49,179 nucleotides of DNA from Pseudomonadota bacterium (GCA_027618655.1 JAQCEL010000006.1:1-49179), one strand, 5' to 3'; numbered from the stretch's first letter, positions 1 to 9,238 are shown. Numbers and translations are program-made. The notes: generated by a model not told the origin, from the sequence alone.

Positions 1-799
1 CTTCAAAAATATTCTTTCCGTCCAGCGCTTCAATAGCCGTGATGAACATTTGTCGGCCATTGTGACCACCGATCGTGCAGGCAATCGGTTCGCCGCCAGG
101 GATCACGATAGCGTGGCTTTGCGATTGATCCGCTGCCACCCGAACGATTCGATCAGTATCGAGCAAGCAAGCCCAGCAACCTTCTTCGCTGTCCATTGTC
201 ATGCCATCGATGCGGCTGGTGCCGGTGAAATCGGCCCAAACTTTGCCTTCGCCGAGGCTGCCGTCCTGCTTGATGTCGTAGACTTTGATCGCACAGATCA
301 TCGTCTCGGCCAAATATAAACGCTTGCCATCCGGCGAGATCACTACGCCGTTCGCGAACGCGAGTTGATCGACCACGACTTTGAGACTGCGATCGGGCGC
401 CACGTAAATCAGTCGACCAGGGGCTGGCTTCTCACCATGGAGCACTCGCGCGCCGACGTCGTCAACGTAATACCCGCCGCGTGCATCGCCGACAATATCA
501 CCCAGGTAGCCAGTCGCGATCCCAGATAAATCGCAGTACTCGCTCACTTGCCCGTCTGCGAATTCGAGCAGTTTGCAGTCAAACATCGAGTTGATAATTA
601 GATGACCGTCGTCGCGCACAACCATACCGTTCGGCTGATTATCTAATTCGAGTAAGGTCGTCATCTGGCCCGATAAGGGATCGACCTTAATGACCTTTCC
701 ACCAAGCATGTCGGACAGCACGATGGCCTCACCAGTCCAGCGAATACCTTCTCCGAAGAGGATCCCACTGGCCAGTTTTCGGGCAATTATTTCTTTCAT
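1..799 (-). CDS. SMP-30/gluconolactonase-family beta-propeller protein (3' end off the left edge)
   Basis: About 266 codons are present; the C-terminus lies beyond the left edge. The translation starts MKEIIARKLASGILFGEGIRW and shows the SMP-30/gluconolactonase pattern: FGEGIRW near residue 18 (the metal-ligand Glu of the family), QPNGMV, then LAFANGVVISPDGKRLY and a DGMTMD-type segment. Members are calcium- or zinc-dependent lactonases or esterases with a six-bladed propeller. The substrate cannot be told here. The start at 799 is supported by AAGGA seven bases upstream. It begins 15 bases after the stop of the broken flavin monooxygenase on the same strand, so the two probably form an operon in which the lactonase would open a lactone or ester made by an oxygenase. 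Confidence 0.85.
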   Translation of the reverse strand, partial: MKEIIARKLASGILFGEGIRWTGEAIVLSDMLGGKVIKVDPLSGQMTTLLELDNQPNGMVVRDDGHLIINSMFDCKLLEFADGQVSEYCDLSGIATGYLGDIVGDARGGYYVDDVGARVLHGEKPAPGRLIYVAPDRSLKVVVDQLAFANGVVISPDGKRLYLAETMICAIKVYDIKQDGSLGEGKVWADFTGTSRIDGMTMDSEEGCWACLLDTDRIVRVAADQSQSHAIVIPGGEPIACTIGGHNGRQMFITAIEALDGKNIFE

Positions 800-814
800 C
801 GTTTTATCCTTTGC

Positions 815-2473
815 CTATTTTTGGCTCGCGCCTGTCACTGTGGAAATAATTTCATCTACGTCAGTTGGATTTTGTCGGGCTCGCCACGCGATATGCTGGT
901 CAGGGCGGACCAGTACTAATGGATAATTTTCGTACTTCTGGGCAGCGATTGGTTCGTGAATATCGAGTACTTTAAGTGGCACCTTGTGCGCTGCGAATCC
1001 GGCGACGAGCGCGCGCGCGTCGGGAGGATTCGGACCGATGCGCAATAGCGTAAATTCCGGTCCGAGATCGTCATAGAGCGCGGCGCCGGAACTGCGCCAA
1101 AAATGCGGTGCGCGCACTCCGGGCCGCGAAGATTCGACATAGGTGTTAATCGCGAATTCCGGGGTTAGCGCGCCGTCGTAAACAATCGCGGGCGAATTAT
1201 CGTAAGCCACGCCAAGTTGCATACCGATACTGTCAAACTCTGCGACGTTATGCTGTGTAATGGATTGACCGACGTCCGCACGGTGCGCTCCGGCCAGCGC
1301 GCCCTCAGCTTCGTGTAACGCATGCTGGACCGGAATTTGATACAGATCTTCGAAAATCTTCGCGGCCGAGCCAGCGACTAATTGTCCGATCGAGCGTCGT
1401 TCCACTTCGTAGGTGTCGAGCAGATTCGAGTTCGCCCAGCCGGACAAATTAGCACCCAGTTTCCACGCCAAGTTGACGGCGTCCTCAACCCCTGCGTTCA
1501 TGCCGAGGCCGCCCATCGGGATCCAAATATGCGCCGCATCTCCACATTAAAATACGCGCTGTTTATGATAGTGGTTCGCCACCATCGCGCGCGCAATCCA
1601 GCGTTCTTGACCGAGTACTTCGTAATCGATATCGACGCCGAAGGCATTTCGAATCGCACGACGGTGATCATGGGCATCAAGATCGCTGTCTGGACTTAAG
1701 ATCGAGGGATGCAACCAACGATCCTCGCCATCGATTGCAACGACATGGCTCTCGCCGTCGGCGTTGTAGATGCGATGCATCCAGGCGGGCTTATGCGGCC
1801 ACAGTTCTTTTAACGCTGCAGACTTAAGATAAGTGGTGCAAAACTTCGCAACACAATCTCGACCCTCCAACTGCGTGTTCATCTCGCGACGGATGACACT
1901 GCGTGCGCCTTCACAGGAAACGAGATACCGACACCTGATCTGGTGTTCGGTGGCGCTCGCGATCTCTTGCACGATGCAATCGACAAATTCGTCCGCTTGT
2001 TGGAAGGAAAGAAATCGCCAACCTTCGCGGTAATCGCATTCAGAAAACGTTTTTAGATGGTCTCTAATCGCGGGTTCCATGGCGAGTTGCGAGATCCTGT
2101 GCTGCGGCTCCGGCGTTGGCCAGTAGTCGTCGATCGCGCCAGTATTTGGGGTCTTATTGATCACGTCAGCGGACGAACGGAGCTTGTAGCGCGTTAATTC
2201 ATGACCGGTCCAGCGCGTGACGTAAACCACATCGGTTGCTCGATCGAGTGGTAGGCCGGCGCGCCGGATCGCATCTGCGCAGCCGAGTCGACGATAGTGC
2301 TCCATGGAGCGCGCGTTCGTGGTGTTGCACTTTGGATTCGGCGGCATCGCCAAACGCTCTTCGACAACGATCGACGCGACACCGCGCACCGCAAGGTCAA
2401 GCGCTAACGTCGTGCCAACTGGTCCGCCACCGGCGATCAAGACTGGGGTTTCGGTTTTCATGGGAGGTCGCAT
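815..2473 (-). pseudogene. FAD-dependent aromatic-ring hydroxylase, interrupted by one in-frame TAA
   Basis: One reading frame spans this interval, broken only by TAA at 1547-1549. The N-terminal part has the Rossmann FAD motif VLIAGGGPVG and the region of the family's conserved DG motif. The frame reaches HKQRVF, then TAA, then CGDAAHIWIPMGGLGMNAG, which is the conserved GDAAH...GGxGMN FAD-binding segment of p-hydroxybenzoate-hydroxylase-type monooxygenases. The expected residue at the stop is Leu (RVFLCGDAAH), so a single TTA or TTG to TAA change explains the break. The C-terminal 233 codons are intact and include a thioredoxin-like tail typical of PheA/TfdB or MhpA-type enzymes. Start is ATG 2473 or 2461; neither has a strong ribosome site. 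The product would be an NAD(P)H-dependent ring hydroxylase. It may be a recent nonsense mutation or a sequencing error. Confidence 0.8.
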
Positions 2474-2611
2474 CTTCGTTACAAATACGAACTGGCACGA
2501 TACCGTCATTTCAGTGCCTGTGGAGGAGTACGCATCCGCCGCTAGACGGCTCGTTCGATACGTTATTGCGAAACCGGCTAAACCGTCCGGTAAGCGCGGA
2601 AAAACGCAAAC

Positions 2612-2625
2612 TTGATCCAGATCAA
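2612..2625. promoter_or_regulatory. FNR/ANR/DNR-type operator (TTGATCCAGATCAA)
   Basis: TTGATCCAGATCAA matches the FNR/ANR consensus TTGAT-N4-ATCAA at every defined base and is a near-perfect inverted repeat. It lies almost in the middle of the 290-bp divergent gap between the flavin hydroxylase (start 2473 or 2461, minus strand) and the Baeyer-Villiger monooxygenase (2764, plus strand). Both neighbours use O2, so a regulator of the FNR family sensing oxygen or nitric oxide is plausible. Binding and direction of effect are inference. Confidence 0.55.
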
Positions 2626-2763
2626 TATTCAGCCGGATTGCTCACGTAGCCTCCTACGAGAGGGATCACAAAAACGGTGACCCTGGGTAGAAGTATTATT
2701 CAAAAAATGGCGCTTGGAGGTAGATAAAATACCGATATGCCAATTGCTTAAGGAGACGCAGCG

Positions 2764-4407
2764 ATGTCGCAGAACCTGCAAAATTCACCAACAGCTAATG
2801 GCCAGACGAATTCGACTTATGATGTCATCATCATTGGCGCCGGCATTTCGGGCATGTATCAATTGCATCTGTTGCGTGGGCTTTTCCTGTCGGTGCACGT
2901 TTTCGAAGCAGGGACGAACGTTGGTGGTACTTGGTACTGGAATCGTTACCCGGGTGCGCGCTTCGATTCAGAGAGTTATAGCTACGGATACTCCTTCTCA
3001 CAAGAGCTGCTTCAGGAGTGGAATTGGAGTGAACACTTTGCGGGACAACCAGAAACGCTGCGTTACCTCAATCACGTCGCGGATAAATTCGATTTACGCC
3101 GTGACATCCAATTTAAGGCGCGAGTTACCTCCGCGATATACAACGAGAACGAGAATTGTTGGCAGGTAGGGACCGAGGACGGCGCAACGGCCACAGCCAA
3201 ATTTCTCATTACCGCTGTCGGGCCGTTATCGGCGCCGCAGATGCCTAATATTGAAGGAATCGACGACTTCAAAGGCGAGTGGTATCACACGGGACTATGG
3301 CCACATAAAGAAGTGAAATTCGCGGGGAAGCGGGTCTGCGTCATCGGGACCGGCGCAACTGGTGTGCAAGTTATTCAAACGATCGCGGATCAAGTCAAAC
3401 ATCTCACGGTTTTTCAGCGGCGCCCGAATTATTGTGCGCCGTTGCGCAATAGCCCGATCGACGCAGCGACGATGCGCGATATCAAGGCTCATTATGCGGA
3501 CATATTTAAGAAATGTAGCGAATCTTTCGGCAGCTTTATTCATAAAATGGATCCGCGTTCGGCGCTTGAGTTGTCCCCGGAAGAACGGGAAGCGTTTTTC
3601 GAAAAGCTTTATGCGGAACCGGGCTTTTCGATCTGGTTGGGCAATTTCGGTGACACCCTAACGGATCAAAAAGCGAACGATACGATCACTGAGTTCATGC
3701 GTCGAAAGATCCGCGAAAGGGTGAACGACCCGCAACTCGCTGAGAAATTGATCCCGAAAGATCACGGCTTCGGACTACGTCGAGTACCCCTCGAAACTGG
3801 CTATTACGAAGTGTACAACCGCGACAACGTCGCTCTGGTCGATATCCTTAATTCTCCCATCGAACGTATTACTGCTACTGGCGTTAAAACAGCGGACGCC
3901 GAATACGAGTTGGACATGATCATCTATGCCACAGGATTCAACGCCGTGCTCGGCGGCTTCGAACGGATCGATATTCGCGGCGTGGGCAGCCAAACTCTGA
4001 AAAATAAGTGGGCCGACGGTCCACGTACCTACCTCGGTATCCAGACCGCCGGTTTTCCGAATATGTTCACCTTAGTCGAGCCACACAATAGTTCGACGTT
4101 TTGCAATATTCCACGCTGCATTGAGCAGAACGTGGAATGGATGACGGAAGCGATCCGGTACATGCAAGACCATAACTACGAGCGCATCGCCGCGACGGAC
4201 GCTGCAGAAGATGCGTGGACGCAACATGTCTATGAAGCAGCCAATAAGACGCTCTTCCCAACCGTTGATTCGTGGTTCATGAACGTGAACCGAAATTTGC
4301 CGGAAAAGAAACGTACATTTTTGCTGTATTCGGGCGGCGGGCCCTTGTACAGAGAAAAATGCGACGCAGTAGCTGCAAACAATCACGAAGGGTTCTCAAT
4401 GCGATAA
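2764..4407 (+). CDS. Flavin-containing Baeyer-Villiger monooxygenase
   Basis: A 547-residue type I Baeyer-Villiger monooxygenase, which inserts one atom of O2 into a ketone to give an ester or lactone using FAD and NADPH. Visible motifs are FAD-binding GAGISG (residues 25-30), the fingerprint FKGEWYHTGLWP (about 169-180, matching FxGxxxHxxxW[PD]) and NADPH-binding GTGATG (about 196-201), followed by FQRRPNY. The length is normal for the cyclohexanone/steroid monooxygenase group. The start has a strong AAGGAG site eight bases upstream. It faces a paralogue at 4632-6293 across a short gap. The natural ketone is unknown; the SMP-30 gene and the second enzyme fit a catabolic role for cyclic ketones. 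Confidence 0.93.
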   Translation: MSQNLQNSPTANGQTNSTYDVIIIGAGISGMYQLHLLRGLFLSVHVFEAGTNVGGTWYWNRYPGARFDSESYSYGYSFSQELLQEWNWSEHFAGQPETLRYLNHVADKFDLRRDIQFKARVTSAIYNENENCWQVGTEDGATATAKFLITAVGPLSAPQMPNIEGIDDFKGEWYHTGLWPHKEVKFAGKRVCVIGTGATGVQVIQTIADQVKHLTVFQRRPNYCAPLRNSPIDAATMRDIKAHYADIFKKCSESFGSFIHKMDPRSALELSPEEREAFFEKLYAEPGFSIWLGNFGDTLTDQKANDTITEFMRRKIRERVNDPQLAEKLIPKDHGFGLRRVPLETGYYEVYNRDNVALVDILNSPIERITATGVKTADAEYELDMIIYATGFNAVLGGFERIDIRGVGSQTLKNKWADGPRTYLGIQTAGFPNMFTLVEPHNSSTFCNIPRCIEQNVEWMTEAIRYMQDHNYERIAATDAAEDAWTQHVYEAANKTLFPTVDSWFMNVNRNLPEKKRTFLLYSGGGPLYREKCDAVAANNHEGFSMR

Positions 4408-4436
4408 ATGATTACCTGTCGCCTTGAGAAAACTTA

Positions 4437-4655
4437 ATGACGCAATCCGAACCTGCGGATCTCAACGACCGCTCGAAGTATCAGGATGTCGTCGGATCGA
4501 GATTGTATTACGTAGCGTCTGGTAATGCCGACCGCAACGTGTTCTTGCACGGCCCAGCCCCGGTCTTAACTGGTGGCGCAACCTGACGCCTGAACTCGAA
4601 GCTCAGGGGCGCCCTAGTAGCCGTCGATGAACTAGGCGCGCATCGAATCCGGGTC
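4437..4655 (+). pseudogene. Decayed N-terminal fragment of a haloalkane-dehalogenase-like alpha/beta hydrolase
   Basis: Pieces in three successive frames line up with the first 65 or so residues of haloalkane-dehalogenase-type hydrolases. MTQSEPADLNDR...GSRLYYVASGN...NVFLHG comes first (the oxyanion HG motif), then shifted NWWRNLTPELEAQGR, then shifted LVAVDELGAHRIR. At least two frameshifts are needed, near 4555 and near 4605. The remnant runs into the 3' end of the convergent monooxygenase, so the rest of the gene has been deleted. It is probably not functional, although a short peptide from the first ATG cannot be excluded. Confidence 0.6.
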
Positions 4656-6293
4656 CGCGGTACTTGATGCCGACGAAAGATCGATGCCGTCATAATCCTG
4701 CTCTGCGACTTGCGCAATACGGCTAACGTATTTCGGTGATCCCCCGTTATAGACGAAGTAGCGAATGCGCCCTTCTTCGTGGCCTTCCACGTTTGAGTTG
4801 TAGCCAGTGAACCAAGACTTTGCCTTACGCATGAGCATCGTCGAATACATTTTTGTTACATGCTCAGTCCACTGTTGCTCTGCATCGCGCGATGGCTCGG
4901 CGCGGTCGTAACCGTGGCTGCGCATGTACTGCAGAAAATTCGTACACCAATTGACCCCAGTTTCGATGCCACGCGGGTAGTTCGTCGACGCCGAGCCGCT
5001 CTGCGGGCCCGCAGGCATTAGCAGGTTCGGAAACTTGTGAATGAACATGCCGAGGAATGTCGACGGACCGTCGCGCCATTTGTCCCTGAGCTTCTCGCCG
5101 CCAACACCTTGGATGTCGATGTGATCGTAGGCGCCCGTAATTGCGTCGAATCCCGTGGCATACACGATGATATCGAAATCGAAATGTTCGTCGGACGTTT
5201 GGATGCCATGTTCAGTGATTTTCGCGATCGGTGTTTCGCTTATATCAACGAGTCGCACGTTATCGCGGTTGTAGACTTCGAAATAACGCGTTTCGAGTGG
5301 CACTCGTTGGACACCGAAGCCGTGATCTTTGGGGATTAATTTTTCGGCGACTACGGGGTCTTTCACTCTTCTGCGAATGCGCTCGGCGATGTATTCCGAG
5401 ATCTCTGCGTTCGCTTGTTCGTCAGTGAAGATTTCGGCGAAGTTTTGCAACCAGATTCCGAAGCCTGGTTCGTCATACAAGCGATCCCATAATGCGGTGC
5501 GTTCTTCTTTCGATACTTGGTAGAAGCCGCGTCGATCAGGTTCGTGCTCGAAGCCCCCTGGCGTGCGTGCGCAAGTCGCGAAGATTTCGTCGTAGCGCGC
5601 ACGTAAATTGGCCATCTCTTCGTCGGAGATCGGGCCGTTGTTCAACGGCGCGCTCCAGTTCGGACGCCGTTGAAAGACCGTCAATTCGCCAACCTTGTCA
5701 GCTATTTCCGCAATCACCTGAATGGCAGTGGCGCCGGTTCCGATGACGGCAACTTTCTTTCCGGTCAGATCGAGTGGTTCGTGCGGCCAGTGGAATGTGT
5801 GGAACGAGCGACCCTTGAAGCTGGCGATGCCTTCGACTTTTGGCATTGTCGGAACCGAGAGCAAGCCGATGCCCATTATCAGATAACGGCAAGTTAGCTC
5901 CCGTCCGTCTGCGATCCTCAGGCGCCAAATGCATGCGGCTTCGTCGAAATGCGCCGCTTCGAGTTTGCAGTTGAATTGCATGTATTGGCGGAGATCGAAC
6001 TTGTCTGCGACGTAGTTCAAATAGCGCAAGTTCTCAGGTTGACCGGAAAAGCGTTCTTTCCAATGCCATTCCTCGAGTAACTCTTTTGAAAAGGAATAAC
6101 CGTAGGTATAGCTCTCGGAATCAAAACGGGCGCCGGGATATCGATTCGAATACCAGGTCCCGCCGAGATCAGCCGCGGCTTCTAGCACGGTGGCGTGGAT
6201 GCCGAGATCGGCGAGGCGTTTGATCTGATAGATGCCGCAAACTCCGGCACCAATGACAACGACTTCATAGTCCAATGCGACTCGACTGGTCAT
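4632..6293 (-). CDS. Second flavin-containing Baeyer-Villiger monooxygenase
   Basis: 553 residues of the same family as the plus-strand gene it faces, but clearly divergent. FAD motif GAGVCG lies at residues 15-20, the Baeyer-Villiger fingerprint FKGRSFHTFHWP at 159-170 and the second nucleotide-binding motif GTGATA at 185-190. In that last motif the final Gly is Ala, which is seen in some NADPH sites. FDSESYTYGYSFS, typical of the cyclohexanone monooxygenase group, is near residue 57. The ATG at 6293 has AGGAGA nine bases upstream. It is followed at the left by the hydrolase remnant. Downstream in its own strand direction lies only the convergent partner, so it is probably the last gene of a unit starting with the luciferase-like gene at 7258. 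Confidence 0.93.
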   Translation of the reverse strand: MTSRVALDYEVVVIGAGVCGIYQIKRLADLGIHATVLEAAADLGGTWYSNRYPGARFDSESYTYGYSFSKELLEEWHWKERFSGQPENLRYLNYVADKFDLRQYMQFNCKLEAAHFDEAACIWRLRIADGRELTCRYLIMGIGLLSVPTMPKVEGIASFKGRSFHTFHWPHEPLDLTGKKVAVIGTGATAIQVIAEIADKVGELTVFQRRPNWSAPLNNGPISDEEMANLRARYDEIFATCARTPGGFEHEPDRRGFYQVSKEERTALWDRLYDEPGFGIWLQNFAEIFTDEQANAEISEYIAERIRRRVKDPVVAEKLIPKDHGFGVQRVPLETRYFEVYNRDNVRLVDISETPIAKITEHGIQTSDEHFDFDIIVYATGFDAITGAYDHIDIQGVGGEKLRDKWRDGPSTFLGMFIHKFPNLLMPAGPQSGSASTNYPRGIETGVNWCTNFLQYMRSHGYDRAEPSRDAEQQWTEHVTKMYSTMLMRKAKSWFTGYNSNVEGHEEGRIRYFVYNGGSPKYVSRIAQVAEQDYDGIDLSSASSTADPDSMRA

Positions 6294-6385
6294 GCGGTTC
6301 TCCTGTTTGATATTGCCGTATACCGGTCCGACAACACGTTCGGCGTTACTCGAGTTTGGCGTAGCGGTAGAGGAAAAATCGACAC

Positions 6386-7258
6386 TTAGAATAATTCTTT
6401 CGCAAGACCATCGAGTTCACGACAAATATTGTCAGTGTCGGCTGCGTCAATCCAGATACTGTAATCAGTTACATCAGCCTCAGCTAATGCGTCGCGTCCT
6501 GCTTGCGTACGCCATTGGGTCTGCGCACCGAACACCCGAATCTCAATTGACGCCGGATCACGGCCGGCTTCTTGCGCGATGATTCGAATTTGCTCGCGTC
6601 CATCAATGATCTGATCGACTGACGCGACGACGGGGCACCAACCGTCACCCCATTTCACAATCCGGTGGAACACGCGCTTTGCCCATTGGCCATCAAACAT
6701 GATGCCGCCAAGAAAAATCGGCGGATAGGGTTTCTGCACGGGCTTCGGATAACACAGGACGGGCGGAAAATCGTAGTACTTTCCGTGATGCTCGGACTCA
6801 TGTTCCGTCCAGCATACTTTCATTGCTTCGATGGCCTCTCGGACTTGAGTCCATCGATGTTCAAAGTCGCCACCAAGCATTTCTGATTCTTCTTTATTCC
6901 ACCCCGCACCGATACCAAACTTGAACCGGCCGCCGCTGTAGTGATCAAGTGAAGCGATTTCCTTGGCCAAATGTAGCGGGTGACGCTCGGGTACGAGCAG
7001 GACGCCAGTGCCCACCTCAATCGTTTTTGTCGCCGTCGCAGCGCGCATCAAGGCGATCATCGGATCTGGCATTTGCCACAAATAATCAGGATCGGGGCCG
7101 CCACCAGGATTGCCTGGATAACTCGTCGTTGATGTGACTGGTAGGATGATGTGATCGGGTACCCAATAGGACGCGAAGCCCAAATCTTCGGCGTGTTTCG
7201 CTACGATCGCGGGATCCGCATTCGCGTCTGGTTGAATACAAAAAATTCCAATGCGCAT
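6386..7258 (-). CDS. Luciferase-like (LLM class) flavin/F420-type oxidoreductase
   Basis: 290 residues of the bacterial luciferase superfamily, a TIM barrel that uses FMN or F420. It starts MRIGIFCIQPDANADPAIVAKH. The motifs VPDHIILP, VGTGVLLVPERHPL, GRFKFGIGAGWNKEE and PPIFLGG are those of the TIGR03619-like subgroup usually labelled F420-dependent. A gammaproteobacterium may not make F420, so FMN is just as possible. The ATG at 7258 has AGGAG about eight bases upstream. The gap to the monooxygenase start at 6293 is about 90 bases on the same strand, so co-transcription is possible. A reduced-flavin monooxygenase next to Baeyer-Villiger enzymes fits ketone or terpenoid catabolism; the substrate is unknown. 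Confidence 0.88.
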   Translation of the reverse strand: MRIGIFCIQPDANADPAIVAKHAEDLGFASYWVPDHIILPVTSTTSYPGNPGGGPDPDYLWQMPDPMIALMRAATATKTIEVGTGVLLVPERHPLHLAKEIASLDHYSGGRFKFGIGAGWNKEESEMLGGDFEHRWTQVREAIEAMKVCWTEHESEHHGKYYDFPPVLCYPKPVQKPYPPIFLGGIMFDGQWAKRVFHRIVKWGDGWCPVVASVDQIIDGREQIRIIAQEAGRDPASIEIRVFGAQTQWRTQAGRDALAEADVTDYSIWIDAADTDNICRELDGLAKELF

Positions 7259-7284
7259 AAATTCGACTCCTGTGATTAAATCCC

Positions 7285-7305
7285 GGGCTTCGCTTTTCGA
7301 AGCCC
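7285..7305. promoter_or_regulatory. Perfect 8-bp hairpin in the leader of the luciferase-like gene
   Basis: GGGCTTCG and CGAAGCCC (7285-7292 and 7298-7305) form a perfect 8-bp stem with a 5-base loop. On the minus strand it precedes the ribosome site of the gene starting at 7258 and is not followed by a T run, so a 5' leader structure is likelier than a terminator. Confidence 0.4.
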
Positions 7306-7443
7306 AAGCGCTGGCTGGACCGGGAATCTTACACGCGATGTAGGGTCTTTAGGAATCGGCGAGTCGTCGCATGCTTTTTGGGGCGGGTTGAATTATCGGC
7401 AGTTTATCAGCCAACCTAGGCGAGAATTTAGGAGCTCAACAGT

Positions 7444-7842
7444 ATGTTTAAGATATTGGTGATGGCCGCGCTCAGCTTCGCAAGCCAAGTCGCGCTCGCA
7501 GAAGAATGTGCGCAAACTGTTATCGGGAATTTGTACACGGAACTCGAGGCGATTGACGTTGCCGGGGAGCAGCGACTCGGCGTTGCTTTGGAAGAACTCG
7601 CGAAGCGCGAAACCTGGACTGAAGCACAAAAAAGCGACTACACGCTAGCGGTTGCTAACCGCCCCGAGGTCGACACAGCGGAATCTAAGCGAACTGAATT
7701 GCTCGGCGAATTATTTACCGTCGCGCAGCGGGACTCAGCTAATTGCGAAAAAATTCAGGCATTACGCAGAGCCATTCTCGGATTAGAAGAGCAACAGTGG
7801 GACAATGCGCTGAGCCAAGTTGAGCAGCGCTTGGCGCAGTGA
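7444..7842 (+). CDS. Small exported protein of unknown function
   Basis: 132 residues. The N-terminus MFKILVMAALSFASQVALAEE is a typical Sec signal peptide with an ALA cleavage site, so the mature protein is a roughly 112-residue, acidic, mostly helical periplasmic protein. Cys22 (just after cleavage) and Cys100 could form a disulfide. I do not recognise a family. AGGAG eight bases before the ATG supports the start. It stands alone between a minus-strand and a plus-strand luciferase-family gene. No reliable clue to its role is visible. Confidence 0.75.
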   Translation: MFKILVMAALSFASQVALAEECAQTVIGNLYTELEAIDVAGEQRLGVALEELAKRETWTEAQKSDYTLAVANRPEVDTAESKRTELLGELFTVAQRDSANCEKIQALRRAILGLEEQQWDNALSQVEQRLAQ

Positions 7843-7990
7843 TGATGTCTGCGTGGGATTGGCCCGTAACATCAGATTATTGGCGCCGAACGAACCCGTA
7901 AGATCCCACTTTTGATGATGTGAATCGACCGAACTACGCTGAGATTTCGGGTCTCAATGGGGTAGCGCTTATCCGGACAGTTCTCTGGTT

Positions 7991-8002
7991 GCGTTGCAAC
8001 GC
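7991..8002. promoter_or_regulatory. Perfect 12-bp palindrome upstream of the luciferase-like gene
   Basis: GCGTTGCAACGC is a perfect dyad about 95 bases before the start at 8098, in the 255-base gap that follows the exported-protein gene. It could be an operator for a dimeric repressor. The same gap holds a 7-bp inverted repeat (7853-7859 and 7903-7909) that may end transcription of the upstream gene. Both assignments are weak. Confidence 0.25.
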
Positions 8003-8097
8003 CTTGGCGTCACCGAAGGGATGATGTAGGCTTTTTCGGCTTGCGTCGACCGCTCTGGCCGTCGGAGCGTAAACGCCCATCATCGGAGAACAAAATC

Positions 8098-9183
8098 ATG
8101 CAAATAGGAACACTTGCGCTTTTCCAGCGCCACAGTTATGACGCGAGCGTCACTGACAGTCAGGTCTATCGCGAAGAACTCAAACTCGCCTCACAACTTG
8201 AAGCTCAAGGCTATGATTCGCATTGGTGCGTCGAACACCACTTTGAGGACTACTCATTCTGTCCCGACAACGTCGTCTATCTAGCGCACCTCGCCGCGAT
8301 AACCAAGACCTTGAAGCTCGCCACGGGCGCCGTGATCGTCCCTTGGAATACGCCGCTGCGCGTCGCCGAACGCATTGCCTTGCTCGATGAATTGTCCGAC
8401 GGCAGAGTGATATTCGGTATGGGACGAGGTTTGTCGCGCCGCGAATATGACCAATTCGGCATTGACATGGATACCTCACGTGATCGCTTCGACGAAGCAG
8501 CGCCAATGATTCTGAAGGCGCTCGAAACAGGCGTGATCGAAGGGAACGGTAAATATTACAAACAACCGCTCGCGAAGATCCGCCCAGCGCCGACTCGCTC
8601 GTTCAAAGACCGGGTCACACAAGTCGCGATGTCGCCTGAGTCCGCGCTCGAATGCGCAACGAATCGCGCGCAAATGATGGTCTTCACGCAAAAATCAATG
8701 GCCGAACATAATGCGGATTTCGAACCGTATCGAGCGCTGTATCAAAAGCTGCACAACGCACCACCACCACCGCCACTGATGGCCGGAATCACGGTTTGTC
8801 ACCAGGATGCGGGCCGCGCCGAGGAGTTGGCGCGCAAGCACGTCGCCGGTTACTTACTGACCGTAATGCATCACTACGAATTAATGGGTGATCATTTTAA
8901 GAAGGCCAAGGGCTATGAAAGCTACGGTGAAGCGGTCGATATGTTGCGTGACATTGGTCTGGAAGGCATGGCGAATGCTTATGTTGACGCGCAAATCTGG
9001 GGCACGCCGGACCAAATGCTGGAGAAGCTCACCGAAATGCGCCGAGTGATCGGTGACTGCGACGTGCTCTTTGGTTTTCGGGCAGCCGGTATGCCTTACG
9101 CAGATGCGGAGAATTCGCAGCGCCTAATTGCAGAGAAAGTTATTCCAGAAATTCGCAGCTGGGATAAGGCTGCCGCGGCATAG
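8098..9183 (+). CDS. Luciferase-like (LLM class) flavin-dependent oxidoreductase
   Basis: 361 residues from the ATG at 8098 (MQIGTLALFQRHSYDAS), which has a GGAG site nine bases upstream; the frame is open further upstream but without a good site. Motifs HWCVEHHFEDYSFCPD, LATGAVIVPWNTPLRVAE and GRVIFGMGRGLSRREYDQFG belong to the FMN-dependent alkanal/limonene monooxygenase side of the luciferase superfamily. In this group EHHF is the signature near the substrate pocket. The enzyme would use reduced FMN from a partner reductase that is not encoded in this window. It is monocistronic and converges on hisC across a hairpin at 9239-9274. The substrate is unknown. Confidence 0.9.
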   Translation: MQIGTLALFQRHSYDASVTDSQVYREELKLASQLEAQGYDSHWCVEHHFEDYSFCPDNVVYLAHLAAITKTLKLATGAVIVPWNTPLRVAERIALLDELSDGRVIFGMGRGLSRREYDQFGIDMDTSRDRFDEAAPMILKALETGVIEGNGKYYKQPLAKIRPAPTRSFKDRVTQVAMSPESALECATNRAQMMVFTQKSMAEHNADFEPYRALYQKLHNAPPPPPLMAGITVCHQDAGRAEELARKHVAGYLLTVMHHYELMGDHFKKAKGYESYGEAVDMLRDIGLEGMANAYVDAQIWGTPDQMLEKLTEMRRVIGDCDVLFGFRAAGMPYADAENSQRLIAEKVIPEIRSWDKAAAA

Positions 9184-9238
9184 CTCCACAACGCAAACCA
9201 CGAGCGCAAAGCTAGATTGTCGCGCGACGCACAATCGG

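Noticed and set aside
1547-1549. The TAA in the flavin hydroxylase as a recoded codon
   Set aside because: TAA is not used for Sec or Pyl, other genes here end with TAA normally, and one base change from Leu explains it.
4546-4575. The TGA near 4573 after the HG motif as another Sec codon
   Set aside because: The following sequence matches the family only after a frame change and no active-site Cys is expected there; it is a frameshifted remnant.
6386-7258. Firm assignment of F420 as cofactor of the luciferase-like enzyme
   Set aside because: The subgroup label is by homology only and the host may not make F420; FMN is equally possible.
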